Shown here piece after piece: positions 7,341 to 16,612 of a stretch of 64,000 nt of DNA (positions are counted from its first letter, which is position 1; each line of letters starts with the position of its first letter). The stretch covers positions 62,001-126,000 of the forward strand of contig CALUSL010000001.1 of the NCBI GenBank assembly GCA_944323425.1, read 5' to 3'. Under the pieces are notes generated by a model, which was not told the origin of the DNA, made no database searches, and saw only the letters and a program-made list of their open reading frames with translations. The stretch is from Candidatus Gastranaerophilales bacterium (GTDB lineage Bacteria; Cyanobacteriota; Vampirovibrionia; Gastranaerophilales; Gastranaerophilaceae). A program made the position numbers and the translations under genes.

Positions 7341-9644
7341 TCAAACCATGTGTTCTTTTACATTTAACTTCGTTTTTACCAGAAACTTTATTTTATCAAA
7401 CCATGTTGGAGCTTTGTCATTCACAGAATTTGGGTGCAAATATTTTTCATCCTGACCGAATAAATCATAGTCTGCAGCTTTCTTTCTCAATTCATCAAAT
7501 GAATACGGTTTATTTTTTATACAAGCATCATTAATCAAAAACAAATCTTGAAAATTGGCAGAAATAAATGAATTATTATCAGGTGCCATATATGGAAATG
7601 AAACATTCAATGCCTGTTCTTTAAAACCCTTATCATTGATTTTCGAATAGAATATACAATTTTTAAAATTCATATACCAATTTTTAAATATTTTATTATC
7701 GTCAATTTTTTCTAAAACATTTTCATCAAGACAAATAACAGTATCATTTTTTGTTCTTGAATGTTTTTCTATATATTTATTAATAGCTTCCAAACCGGCT
7801 TTGGTTGCGGTTATTGGTGCAAAAATTATAAATTTATCATTGTTGAGCTTTTTTGCACTTGTACAATAATCGGCAGTACCTATCATTGAATCACCGCTTC
7901 CTACAATATCATCAATTATTACAAAGGCACTGTTTTTAGGATATTTATTTAAATCCTGAACATCACTAACATGAACTATTCTGCTTTCAGGGAAATTAAA
8001 CATATCCTTATACATTTTCACCAATATATCAAAGCTTTTCACATTTCTCATCCTATGCTGGAGGAGATACAAATGTTCTTTTGGAATATTGTGACTCTGC
8101 AAATAATCATCAATCTTATTATTCAATTTTTCCAAAGTCTTTATCATAGACTGTTTTGAATACACATGAATATTTGAATCAAAATACTCTGCGATAGAAT
8201 TACTCAGTTGTTTGTAAGACTTATTAGTAATTGAAGAGTCATCTGCAATAGCTTCAATGGTTGTTTTGATTCTTTCTTTTGACGGAAGAATCGGCTGGAG
8301 TTGTTTTAATACACCTGTTTCGGTTGCAGGGTTTTCAATACTGACACGAATAGCACTCAGTCCCAGCTCTTTCAATCTTGATTCAACGGGGTTATTCAAA
8401 ACAAAAGAAACACATTCTGCAAAATCCGCATCAGGATATCTCGACTGAACTTTTTTAGCTTTTTTCAAAACATTCACAGCTCTCGACGGCAAAATTCTAT
8501 CATCCTCAAACAAATTTACACCATCGCTGAATCCTTCTAAATTTATTAATGTCAAATCATTAGCCGCAACTCGTTCCTTAATTTTCTGAAGAGTATTTTC
8601 ATTTTTTAAATCATTCAAAGTTACAATACAGCCGAGTCTTTCTTCTGATTTACTCAGATTAAAAAGGCCCTTACTTTCGTGAAAATATTCAAAATACTTA
8701 TACAATTCTCCGACAGAATCAAATGCCGTAATTTCGTAACGTGTTAACTGTTGAGCCATATCTGATAGGGATTGATAATTTGCAAACTGGGTAATTTTTT
8801 GAATTACAGTTAAAATCTCAGCCGGTGTAGCATCCGGAACAGCTTTCGATATTTTTGCAATATCAGATTCAAGATTCTGTTTTGAATAGATATTCATTTG
8901 CTTAGTTATTTTTGAATACAATTTATCAACAATCGACCCTATTGTTGTCTGCTTTTTTAGTCCTGCAAACGCACTCACATCATCATCAAGTTTTACTGTA
9001 ATACGCTTGTAATTAAGCCATGTCGGCTTTTTGTTATCATGAAGTTGCACATCTGCAAGGAAGAAATTTTCTCCCTTTGAATTGCTGTAAAACTCAATTT
9101 CACGCAAATTATCTCCATAATATTTTTTTAATGCTTTTGCCTTTTCAACAACTTTATCCCAATTTAAATCAGGATATTCAATAATACCTTTTGCACTAAA
9201 CGGTGTCACCTTGCACTGAACCAAATTCAATAATGTTGATTGCTGTTTTTTATTCAGACGGCTGACATTTAGCACGTAATCCGCAGAATAATTCCATAAA
9301 CCAAGATCATTTTTGGACAGCAATAAAGGTTCAATCTCTTTCAATTTAAGCATTTCCATATGCGAAAACTGCGGGAGTTTATCCATCTCTATCCTGCGAT
9401 AACCGCTCAAATCGACTTTTGAAGCCAGTGAATAAAGATATTTAAGATTTTCAGTTTTTAAATGCTGAACAAATTCAGCAGCTATAGGCTCCCCGTACAA
9501 TTCAAAAAACTTCTGTAACAAGACGTTTTTGGACATGACAGGAACATTTTGCAAATATTCATTATTTTGTATAGCCTTTGAGATTTTATTTATATTCGCC
9601 GTAAACGATGGCGAATAGATATTATTAGTTGACCTTATATTCAT
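7341..9644 (-). CDS. Large lineage-type protein with a C-terminal PRTase-like motif
   Basis: 767 residues. A short N-terminal leader contains S-P-S-F-T-A (11-16). The middle 500 residues are helical and unrecognised. At 574-587 the sequence FVIIDDIVGSGDSM matches the PRPP-binding loop of type I phosphoribosyltransferases (hydrophobic-IDD-x2-x-[TS]-G-x-[TS]). Further on, PYMAPDNNS (684-692) resembles the conserved end of PRTase-like domains found in bacterial conflict proteins. Role and substrate are unknown. No signal peptide or membrane segment is visible. The gene stands alone between a convergent lipoprotein gene and a same-strand amidohydrolase. Confidence 0.7.
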   Translation of the reverse strand: MNIRSTNNIYSPSFTANINKISKAIQNNEYLQNVPVMSKNVLLQKFFELYGEPIAAEFVQHLKTENLKYLYSLASKVDLSGYRRIEMDKLPQFSHMEMLKLKEIEPLLLSKNDLGLWNYSADYVLNVSRLNKKQQSTLLNLVQCKVTPFSAKGIIEYPDLNWDKVVEKAKALKKYYGDNLREIEFYSNSKGENFFLADVQLHDNKKPTWLNYKRITVKLDDDVSAFAGLKKQTTIGSIVDKLYSKITKQMNIYSKQNLESDIAKISKAVPDATPAEILTVIQKITQFANYQSLSDMAQQLTRYEITAFDSVGELYKYFEYFHESKGLFNLSKSEERLGCIVTLNDLKNENTLQKIKERVAANDLTLINLEGFSDGVNLFEDDRILPSRAVNVLKKAKKVQSRYPDADFAECVSFVLNNPVESRLKELGLSAIRVSIENPATETGVLKQLQPILPSKERIKTTIEAIADDSSITNKSYKQLSNSIAEYFDSNIHVYSKQSMIKTLEKLNNKIDDYLQSHNIPKEHLYLLQHRMRNVKSFDILVKMYKDMFNFPESRIVHVSDVQDLNKYPKNSAFVIIDDIVGSGDSMIGTADYCTSAKKLNNDKFIIFAPITATKAGLEAINKYIEKHSRTKNDTVICLDENVLEKIDDNKIFKNWYMNFKNCIFYSKINDKGFKEQALNVSFPYMAPDNNSFISANFQDLFLINDACIKNKPYSFDELRKKAADYDLFGQDEKYLHPNSVNDKAPTWFDKIKFLVKTKLNVKEHMV

Positions 9645-9859
9645 TATATTTTTGTAAAACTGCTAAATAATAAAATTTGTCACATGAAATGCATTCTTTT
9701 AACATAGGCTTTGCAGAATCTGTATCCGGTAATCCCTCTAGAATTACTGGATTTGAATAGCTAATTTCCCCCTCGGGTTTATAAATTTTTTCATAAAAAA
9801 ACTTGGATTAATCAGTCTGTAGGCTGTGCATACTTGCCCAACGACATAACCTGTTTATA

Positions 9860-10837
9860 TTAAGCTAATTGGTTAATACTTTGTTTATTTAATAGTTTAT
9901 TGCTGTTTTTATAAAAGATTCTGCTGATTAATTTATTAGCGTCATTTCCAAAATTATTTTTAATGGCATTTTTAATATTTTTTATATTAGCATCATAGGC
10001 ACCTTGTTGTTTTAGAGCTTTTTCTCCAAAGATACCCAGAGGTGCATCAGTTCCAAACAAAAGACGGCTTGTCATATCACCTTTTGATGTGTGTTGAAGT
10101 TTATCAATTACGTCAATAATATTTGGTTTCATTGGATTATCCCAGTCTACCCAGGCTAAATCTGCATATAATTTAGCATCATCGTTTTCAATAGACTTAA
10201 GAAGTGTATTTATTCCGACTTTGTGTGCTTTATCTCCGCCTAATCCCATATGCCCAAGGATAACCGGAATATTTGGAAATTGTTTTGCAATTTCATAGAT
10301 AAAGTCAGGATCTGAAACCCCGCTTCGAATGATATTGCCTGCTTCGTCGGATAAAACTTCACTGTGAAAAAGACAAGGTTTGTTATATTTTTCAGCAAGT
10401 TTCATATATGGTATATATCGTACATCATTTGCAGCTAAATTCAGACAAGCAGGGTGAAATTTTAACCCTTTAATAATATCAGGATATTTATTTAGCAAAA
10501 TTTCAATATTTTCTGCAGAACCCTGTCCCGGCTGACATACAACAAATGGAATAAATTTTTTATTTTTTATTGCAGCTTTTAATAATAGTAAATTGCCGTT
10601 AATTTCATCTTTTAGCGGTTTATTGTTTTTACCGTTTTTAATACAATCAAGATTTGAAATTATAACTCTATCAACATAATCTTTTCCGTTATTAAATTTT
10701 TTGCTGAAAAAATCTATAACATCTTTGCAAAGAAATTTGTCATAATTCCATTGTCCGCAGTGGACATGTGCATCGATTATTTTACCTTTAAAATTCAAAT
10801 TAAAATTATTTTCAATTGTTGATATAGAATTTAACAT
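9860..10837 (-). CDS. Amidohydrolase-2 family metal-dependent hydrolase
   Basis: 325 residues. IIDAHVHCG (19-27) gives the first metal-binding H-x-H of the amidohydrolase TIM barrel. Later strands end in LKFHPAC, CLFHSE, ILGHMG and LLFGTDAP, which supply the other His residues and the final Asp in the family order. Relatives hydrolyse or decarboxylate small organic acids; the substrate is unknown here. The catalytic domain is preceded by a short lineage-type leader with N-F-K-G at residues 15-18. Ribosome binding site AGAAAGAG. Probably cytoplasmic. Confidence 0.85.
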   Translation of the reverse strand: MLNSISTIENNFNLNFKGKIIDAHVHCGQWNYDKFLCKDVIDFFSKKFNNGKDYVDRVIISNLDCIKNGKNNKPLKDEINGNLLLLKAAIKNKKFIPFVVCQPGQGSAENIEILLNKYPDIIKGLKFHPACLNLAANDVRYIPYMKLAEKYNKPCLFHSEVLSDEAGNIIRSGVSDPDFIYEIAKQFPNIPVILGHMGLGGDKAHKVGINTLLKSIENDDAKLYADLAWVDWDNPMKPNIIDVIDKLQHTSKGDMTSRLLFGTDAPLGIFGEKALKQQGAYDANIKNIKNAIKNNFGNDANKLISRIFYKNSNKLLNKQSINQLA

Positions 10838-11218
10838 TTTATATCTCTTTCTATAATGTTGTATTAAACCTGTAAATAAAAATTTTTGCTATTTAATATA
10901 ATGTATTTTTTATAAAAATTGCCCGAAAAATCCCAAAAAATAGTGAAATAATTCAAGAGACTTTAGCTGTCTGACCTTCGGTATCCGGTTTATTATTAAA
11001 GTATTCATTACATAGATTACTGTGTATTTTAATCGCCATTTCTTTGTCCTTATTATAAAAATTTGTTGTTCAAACGAAACTAACCTATTAAATCTTGTTG
11101 CGCAGTAAGCCCAAACGACAAACTAAATTTCATTTGCATCTGTTTAGTAAATTCTACCTACAAAACTAGCAAAAAATCATATTTACGTGTTTTAGACAAA
11201 CCAGTAAAGGAGAAAGAA
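10838..11218. other. Intergenic stretch, no gene seen
   Basis: About 380 bp between divergent genes. I find no convincing frame, tRNA or strong terminator. It must hold the promoters of both neighbours. A good AAAGGAG ribosome binding site ends it. Confidence 0.5.
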
Positions 11219-11617
11219 ATGCAGATACGTAATAGCTCGTTTGAAAACAAGCCGGTTTTTGGAGCAAAATTGAAATTTACTTCCCCGGAACTTAGAAATC
11301 TATTTGCAGGTGAATTGTCACGTAGTTTTGATAGCAAATTGTCTTCCCAAAACAAATCAGATTTGAGAGAAAATATACAAAAATTTAAAGATCTATATAA
11401 GAATGATGTATTAGAAGTTACTTTAAGAGATGTTAATTATTCTGATAAAGAAATGGAAGTATTTAATCCCAACACTATGCATCTTAAGTTATTCCCGGCT
11501 ATAGATAGGAATGGTATTGTTCCAAATGCTTTTGGAAAAATGTTTGAATTTTTAGTGGGAAATGAGTCTAAAGCCTTTTGGACTGATAAAACCGCAAAGG
11601 ATTTATTTGTAAAATAA
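11219..11617 (+). CDS. Small hypothetical protein with the N-terminal F-G-A motif
   Basis: 132 residues after a good AAAGGAG site. The leader QIRNSSFENKPVFGAKLKF carries the F-G-A-K variant of the recurring N-terminal motif at 14-17. The rest is a mixed alpha/beta sequence (VLEVTLRDVNY, MHLKLFPAID) with no recognised family. No signal peptide or membrane segment. It is followed by another small hypothetical gene on the same strand after 168 bp. Confidence 0.65.
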   Translation: MQIRNSSFENKPVFGAKLKFTSPELRNLFAGELSRSFDSKLSSQNKSDLRENIQKFKDLYKNDVLEVTLRDVNYSDKEMEVFNPNTMHLKLFPAIDRNGIVPNAFGKMFEFLVGNESKAFWTDKTAKDLFVK

Positions 11618-11785
11618 TATTTAGTTAGGGATTATTTAATTCTATTAAACGAGATTTTCCTTAAGTAAAATTAAGTAACAATTCATCTATATTTGAATTA
11701 AACTTGTTTTTTGCTGCTGCAAACATAGCAAAAAAATTTTTTAGGTATTTTATATGAATAAAGAATAAAGGAAAGGAGACTTTGC

Positions 11786-12229
11786 ATGTTGAGAATAGCC
11801 CCCAAGTCTACAACAAAATCAATCCGTACAATAGAACAGGAAATGATTGAGACCAGAGCCAGATACGCAAAGTATCTTAAAGAAAGAACTGACAACTTTG
11901 TTGCAAAACGCAGTAATGTGGAGATACGTGATCCGCATACAATGGCCGGTGATTCATACTGGCAGTTAAGAGATGAAATTAATACTATAAATAACGTTGC
12001 TAAACAAGCAAATAAAGAGGTAAGAATTGAAGACGCACGTTCTCTTATTAGAGATGATGAGTTTGCTTCTCCAGCAACTGAACACATTCTTTCTTCTAAA
12101 ATTTTGATAAGAACCAGAGATAAAAGTAATGGGCTTGTGAACAGAGAACTGATTGATAGATTTGAGTCAACTGCTACAGATTTTCTGAAAAAGATTATAG
12201 ATGTTATTAATGCACCAATAAAACCATAG
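11786..12229 (+). CDS. Small helical hypothetical protein
   Basis: 147 residues, rich in Arg, Lys, Glu and Thr, with long predicted helices (TIEQEMIETRARYAKYLKER) and no hydrophobic segment. AAAGGAGAC supplies the ribosome binding site. No family is recognised. A role with the upstream 132-residue gene is possible but unsupported. Confidence 0.65.
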   Translation: MLRIAPKSTTKSIRTIEQEMIETRARYAKYLKERTDNFVAKRSNVEIRDPHTMAGDSYWQLRDEINTINNVAKQANKEVRIEDARSLIRDDEFASPATEHILSSKILIRTRDKSNGLVNRELIDRFESTATDFLKKIIDVINAPIKP

Positions 12230-12467
12230 TCTATTGTATTTTTTTGTTGTTGAATTTTAAAAAATTGTTATTTTTTGCTAATTTTGCTGCACTTTTTACC
12301 TGTTATTCTGGCTGCAAAGTGTTATTTATATAGATAAAACCAATTATACTTAAAAGGTATTGATTGTGATACATTATAAGTATTTGCTATTTTTAATAAA
12401 TCTAGTAATAATGTAATATCTAATTCTATAATTCTGAACGGGCAATAAACAGAAAATAAGGAATATT

Positions 12468-13049
12468 ATGGAAAATACTCAAATTAATATGAATGAATTT
12501 TACGCGCAAATGGAAAACGGAAATATAGTCGAACCGGGCTCAGAAACGGCATTTGCTTTTCATAAACTCAGTCAGGATGCATTAAAAATAACAATGAGGT
12601 TGAATAATAAATATCATACCCCTGAAGAAATTGTCGAAATTTTTTCAGAGCTGACTGGTAAAGATATAGACAAATCCTTCAGACTGTTTCCTCCGTTTTA
12701 TACTGATTGCGGAAAAAATATTACTATAGGAAAAAATGTTTTTATTAATTCCTGCTGCAAATTTCAGGATCAAGGAGGAATAACTATAGGAGATGGTTGT
12801 CTTATTGGTCATAATGTTATAATTACAACCCTAAATCACGTTGAAGAACCTTCTCAAAGACAGTCAATACTTCCAAAATCCGTATGTATAGGGAAAAATG
12901 TATGGATTGGGGCGAATGTTACTATAGTCCCCGGGGTCACAATCGGAGATAATGCAATAATAGGGGCAGGAAGCACTGTTGTTAAAAACATTCCTCCCAA
13001 TACGATTGCCGTTGGAAACCCTTGCAGAGTAAAAAAGCATATTTATTAA
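12468..13049 (+). CDS. Maltose/galactoside O-acetyltransferase-type hexapeptide acetyltransferase
   Basis: 193 residues, the usual length for the MAT/LacA family. The N-terminal helical part is followed by left-handed beta-helix repeats (ITIGKNVFINS, ITIGDGCLIGHN, VCIGKNVWIGAN, VTIGDNAIIGAG). The catalytic His is in TLNHVEEP and the end reads IPPNTIAVGNPCRVKKHI, as in acetyl-CoA-dependent sugar acetylases. It overlaps the stop of the convergent flavodoxin-like gene by 4 bp. Acceptor sugar unknown. Cytoplasmic. Confidence 0.9.
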   Translation: MENTQINMNEFYAQMENGNIVEPGSETAFAFHKLSQDALKITMRLNNKYHTPEEIVEIFSELTGKDIDKSFRLFPPFYTDCGKNITIGKNVFINSCCKFQDQGGITIGDGCLIGHNVIITTLNHVEEPSQRQSILPKSVCIGKNVWIGANVTIVPGVTIGDNAIIGAGSTVVKNIPPNTIAVGNPCRVKKHIY

Positions 13050-13621
13050 AAGCTTTTTCCTAATTCATACGCCTGTTTCGGATATTCTGTATTATTCACG
13101 TCACCTTCTGTCCAAACACCTGATGCTATAATTTTCCCCGAATCGGACCAGCCAAGATAATTTAATAATGTTTCATAATGGCTGATTATCGGCTGAGCTT
13201 CTTTTGATGATGTGTCTGCATATGTCATAATTAAAGCGGATTTCTTCGGGGTGTGGATTTGACCGTTAATAGCATAGAATCTATCGATTACCGCTTTAAT
13301 TTGTGCAGAAATTCCGAAGTAATACATGGGGGTTGCAAAAATAACGGCATCTGCATCGATTATATTGTCGCGTATGAACTCAAAATCATCTTTGAATACA
13401 CATTGACCATTCATTCCGCATTTGTTGCACGCAATACAGGGGTGAACGTTTTTAAAAGCAGAGTCAAATCTTACTACATTATGTCCTGCTTCCTGAGCTC
13501 CTTTTATAAAATTATCAGTCAGAGTATTTGAGTTGCCGTTTTTGTCATACGCAAGGATACCATCATTTCCGCCAACCCAGGCTGATAACTCAGCGAATCC
13601 GTCGCCTTCATGATCCATCAT
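13046..13621 (-). pseudogene. Flavodoxin-like reductase whose N terminus is replaced by a calcium-binding-repeat fragment
   Basis: From residue 31 the protein is a normal NAD(P)H-dependent FMN reductase/iron-sulfur flavoprotein: NTLTDNFIKGAQEAGHNVV, a four-Cys cluster PCIACNKCGMNGQC, then DAVIFATPMYYFGISAQIK and a proper C terminus. The first beta strand and phosphate-binding loop (normally ending G-S-P-R-x-x-G-N-S) are missing. Instead residues 1-30 read like an RTX/calcium-binding protein (HEGDGFAELSAWVGGNDG, AYDKNGN). The switch falls in K-N-G-N (13532-13543), a string both parents would share. An FMN-binding function is unlikely. The frame stays open upstream through the fragment at 13544-13806. 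Confidence 0.75.
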
Positions 13622-13806
13622 ATATCCGTCATAGATAGAAGTAGTCTGAATGCCGTTTCCGTCAAGATCAACAAGTAATGGGTCAGTTCCTGAAGGAGTT
13701 GTAGCTTTACCTGCATTATACTGGTCATTCCAACCGCCGGGTCTTCCTGAACTGTTTCCATCCGGGGTATTTTTATCATTTTGAATATTTCCGCCGGTTA
13801 AATCTC
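13544..13806 (-). pseudogene. Fragment of an RTX/calcium-binding repeat protein
   Basis: This stretch continues the frame of the flavodoxin-like remnant upstream and reads DPLLVDLDGNGIQTT then MDHEGDGFAELSAWVGGNDG, the Asp/Gly-rich signature of hemolysin-type secreted proteins. Before it lies a Gly/Asn/Asp-rich segment. It has no start codon context of its own and no C-terminal part, so it is a broken piece. It begins directly where the sensor-protein fragment stops. Confidence 0.6.
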
Positions 13807-14261
13807 CTATATTCTTATTCCGTTTGCAATTTCAATTACATCGTCTTCCAGTTTGTTAAAGGAATTTCTCAGTGTATGAAAAATTTGAACAAGCCCGATA
13901 ATCATAAGTATCACACATAGACTGAAAAATATCACAATACTTTTTTGCGCTGCTACAATTGATTTTATAACATCTTCTTCTGAAATGGTTAATTCAAGAT
14001 AGTATTTTGCTTCATTTGTTTTGATTTCATGCACAACGCCTATCTTTTTGTCTTTTAATGAATGTCTGTATATTTTCCATTTGCCATTTCTCTTTTTCAA
14101 GATATTGCTGTCATTATCAATGATTGAATCGTTCTTTTCTTCTCTCGATGCAGCGATGAGATTTTTATTTTCATCAAATATTCTAAATACTCATCTTCAT
14201 TTTTGAAATGTATCATAAATTTTTCTGATTCCACATTTCTGTTTTTTATGATATTCTCCAT
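13807..14261 (-). pseudogene. Broken sensor-protein fragment ending in a HAMP-like start
   Basis: Two frames together read like one sensor protein. The first, from ATG 14261, gives FMIHFKNEDE. A single missing base near 14185-14190 then shifts to VFRIFDENKNLIAAS, then KRNGKWKIYRHSL, a predicted extracytoplasmic domain. A membrane helix follows (IVIFFSLCVILMIIGLVQI) and then NKLEDDVIEIANG, which looks like the start of a HAMP linker. The frame then stops at 13807, and no kinase or cyclase domain follows. It appears truncated at both ends and frameshifted. Confidence 0.6.
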
Positions 14262-14281
14262 GAAAACATCAGGGAGAAAAA

Positions 14282-14902
14282 ATGAAAAAAATATTATGTT
14301 TTGGTGACAGCAACACATATGGTTTTATTCCCGAAAATGGTCGGCGTTATGACGAAAATACACGCTGGACCGGCATGCTGCAAAATTTATCCAAAGATAA
14401 ATACGAAATAATAGAAGCCGGGTGTAATAACCGAACAGGCTTTTCTGACAATCCGGCAGGCATTAAAGAAACCGGCTATAAAATACTCCCTTTGTATTTG
14501 ACAAAGAAACCGGATATTGTCATAGTTGCAATTGGTATTAATGATTTGCAACCGGCGTATAATATTTCATTTTTTGAAATAAAAACCGGGCTTGAAAATA
14601 TGATTGATATGATTAGACAGAATTCTCCTGATGTAGAAATAATTATAGTTTGTCCGTCAAAAATTACGGATAATCTTTTTCACAGCTATTTTGCGACGTT
14701 ATTTGATAAAACGTCAGTTGAAAAATCAAAACATCTTTCAGCAATTTATAAAAATGTAGCGCAGGAAAAAAACTGTATTTTTATTGACCTTAACCAAATA
14801 GCCAATGTATCGGACAAAGATGGGCTGCACTATGAAGCAGGTGAACATAAAAAAATAGCAGAAACAATATTTAAAACATTAGAAAACTTAACAATTTACT
14901 AA
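14282..14902 (+). CDS. SGNH/GDSL-family hydrolase (arylesterase-like)
   Basis: 206 residues. Block I is CFGDSNTYG with the nucleophile Ser9, block III is GINDL, and the C-terminal DGLHY supplies the catalytic Asp and His. This is the arylesterase/lipase-like type acting on esters. No signal peptide is visible, so it is likely cytoplasmic. GGGAGAAAAA precedes the start. It is divergent from the broken sensor fragment, with 20 bp between starts, so the remnant's promoter may have been lost to or shared with this gene. Confidence 0.9.
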   Translation: MKKILCFGDSNTYGFIPENGRRYDENTRWTGMLQNLSKDKYEIIEAGCNNRTGFSDNPAGIKETGYKILPLYLTKKPDIVIVAIGINDLQPAYNISFFEIKTGLENMIDMIRQNSPDVEIIIVCPSKITDNLFHSYFATLFDKTSVEKSKHLSAIYKNVAQEKNCIFIDLNQIANVSDKDGLHYEAGEHKKIAETIFKTLENLTIY

Positions 14903-14954
14903 ACAAAAGATACAATGATATAATATATAAAAATTAAATCAGAGGAACAATTAT

Positions 14955-15491
14955 ATGGAAAACAATTTAGATAATGATAATAACAATAATAATATAGAAA
15001 CAGAAGTTGAAGAAAGAAAAATAGATTCAATCAGAAAGACATTATTTGTTTCTGCGATAGCCGGCATTATTGTGATTTCTTCAGTATATCTGGTATATAG
15101 TTTCTGGGAAAACAAACATGCCCCTGTTGTTGCTAAGGCAGATATAACTAAAGATAGGGAAAAATGCAGATATGTAGGTAAAAGTATACTCTCATTGACT
15201 CAAAAAAAAGGTGCAGAAATATACGCAACAGAAAGTCCTGAAATCGCTAAATCAATAGCTGAGGCATTTAAAAATGCAGAAACAACAAGCAATATGATTA
15301 GAGAAAAAGGTAAATTTACTGCATTTGTAACAAAGAATGGCGAATGTTCAATAGATGAGAAGAACTGCTCTATTAATGTAGGCATGTCATCGACTGATAG
15401 CGAATGTGTTTTTTATCTTGATGAAGAATCAGGCATACAGCCGTCTATGAACACAGCAGAGTTCATAAAAGAAGAAACTACTCAGGAATAG
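14955..15491 (+). CDS. Single-pass membrane protein of unknown function
   Basis: 178 residues. A polar Asn-rich cytoplasmic N terminus (about 1-30) is followed by one membrane helix (TLFVSAIAGIIVISSVYLVY, about 33-52) and a periplasmic domain with three Cys residues in the spacing NGECSIDEKNC. AGAGGAAC serves as ribosome binding site. Small size, periplasmic domain and Asn-rich start resemble minor pilin-like or secretion accessory proteins, but no family is certain. It is convergent with the TPR lipoprotein gene, 7 bp apart. Confidence 0.65.
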   Translation: MENNLDNDNNNNNIETEVEERKIDSIRKTLFVSAIAGIIVISSVYLVYSFWENKHAPVVAKADITKDREKCRYVGKSILSLTQKKGAEIYATESPEIAKSIAEAFKNAETTSNMIREKGKFTAFVTKNGECSIDEKNCSINVGMSSTDSECVFYLDEESGIQPSMNTAEFIKEETTQE

Positions 15492-15498
15492 AGAGCGG

Positions 15499-16584
15499 TT
15501 ATTCTTTTATTTTTGCTTTATTTAGCAGCTCAACCCACTGCTGATGTTCTTGTTTTGAAATTACACCCTTTTTGAAATAATGCAGGTGATACAGACCTTT
15601 GTCAGTTTGGATTACCCTCGCTATTTCTGATTCTTTTCCTTTATCAAAAACCCAGTCATAAACAATGTCTGTTGTTTTATTGCTAATTACGCTTTTTTGA
15701 AACATCTTCTGGGTGTTAATTGCCATTTTTTCAATCGCATCAAGCTGAATCAAAATATGTTCTTCCGGTGTTTTTTTATAAAATTCTTTTTCAAAAAATT
15801 GAACAGTAACAAGCTGTGTCCAGTTATAATTTTGAACATCCTCTCCCTTTAGTCCATATTCAACTATCCAATTTTTATCGTTTCCTGCGCTGTATGCAAG
15901 CTCCCATTTCGTTTTATCCAAATTCATCTCCACTGAATTTGTTATGATGCCGAGGTTTGCTGCTTTTTGATTCCAGCTGTTGAGTTCTTTCTTTGTCTTT
16001 TCTATTTCTTTTAGATAATGAACTTTTCCTTCATCCGGAATTTTTGGTGTGGCAATCGCTTTTTTGTAATATTCAATTGCCAGCATATAATTGTGTTCTG
16101 ATCTTTTTATATCCGCAAGTATAGTATATGCATTCCATTCATCAGGAAATAGTTCGATTGCTCTTGTTAAAACCATTTCTGCACTATTGTTTTCACCCTT
16201 TTTTGCATAACTCATAGCAAGCATGCAATGTGCTTTGTAATTTTTGGGGTTATCTTTTAATACGCTGTTAAATCCAAGAATTGCGTCTGTATAATTCTTT
16301 GAATTATAGGAATTTGTTGCTGCCTGAAAATCATCTTTATAACTTATGGTGTTAAAAGATTCTTTTTCTTTTTTTACGGAAAGCTTATCGAGTTTTTTCT
16401 GGCTGATATCAGCTTTTTTCTGCGCTATTTCGTCCTTCAGCTCAGCAGTCTGTTCTGTTTCCTGCTGTGTTTTTACTGGTATGAATGTCTTTATGTTTTC
16501 CTGTATATCCTCTTTTTTCCAGCAGCCGCTTGTTAACGTTGCGGATAAAACGGCTATGAGCAACAAATTACAAAATCTTTTCAT
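15499..16584 (-). CDS. TPR-containing lipoprotein
   Basis: 361 residues from the ATG at 16584, chosen because GGAGG lies 5 bases before it and a signal peptide follows at once. Lipobox L-T-S-G-C with Cys21. A short coiled-coil rich in Lys/Gln (ELKDEIAQKKADISQKK) precedes about three TPR repeats (YTDAILGFNSVLKDNPKNY; SAEMVLTRAIELFPDEWNA; MLAIEYYKKAI) and a C-terminal globular domain. It is the last gene of a five-gene minus-strand operon and starts 28 bp after the TrmH-type gene. It is probably a scaffold in the cell envelope. Confidence 0.8.
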   Translation of the reverse strand: MKRFCNLLLIAVLSATLTSGCWKKEDIQENIKTFIPVKTQQETEQTAELKDEIAQKKADISQKKLDKLSVKKEKESFNTISYKDDFQAATNSYNSKNYTDAILGFNSVLKDNPKNYKAHCMLAMSYAKKGENNSAEMVLTRAIELFPDEWNAYTILADIKRSEHNYMLAIEYYKKAIATPKIPDEGKVHYLKEIEKTKKELNSWNQKAANLGIITNSVEMNLDKTKWELAYSAGNDKNWIVEYGLKGEDVQNYNWTQLVTVQFFEKEFYKKTPEEHILIQLDAIEKMAINTQKMFQKSVISNKTTDIVYDWVFDKGKESEIARVIQTDKGLYHLHYFKKGVISKQEHQQWVELLNKAKIKE

Positions 16585-16612
16585 ATAACCTCCGATAATA
16601 AGATTATACCCC

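Noticed and set aside
14097-14318. 73-residue minus-strand frame overlapping the SGNH hydrolase start
   Set aside because: Only its later part reads like protein, and that belongs to the frameshifted sensor remnant; the first residues are antisense of the hydrolase gene.
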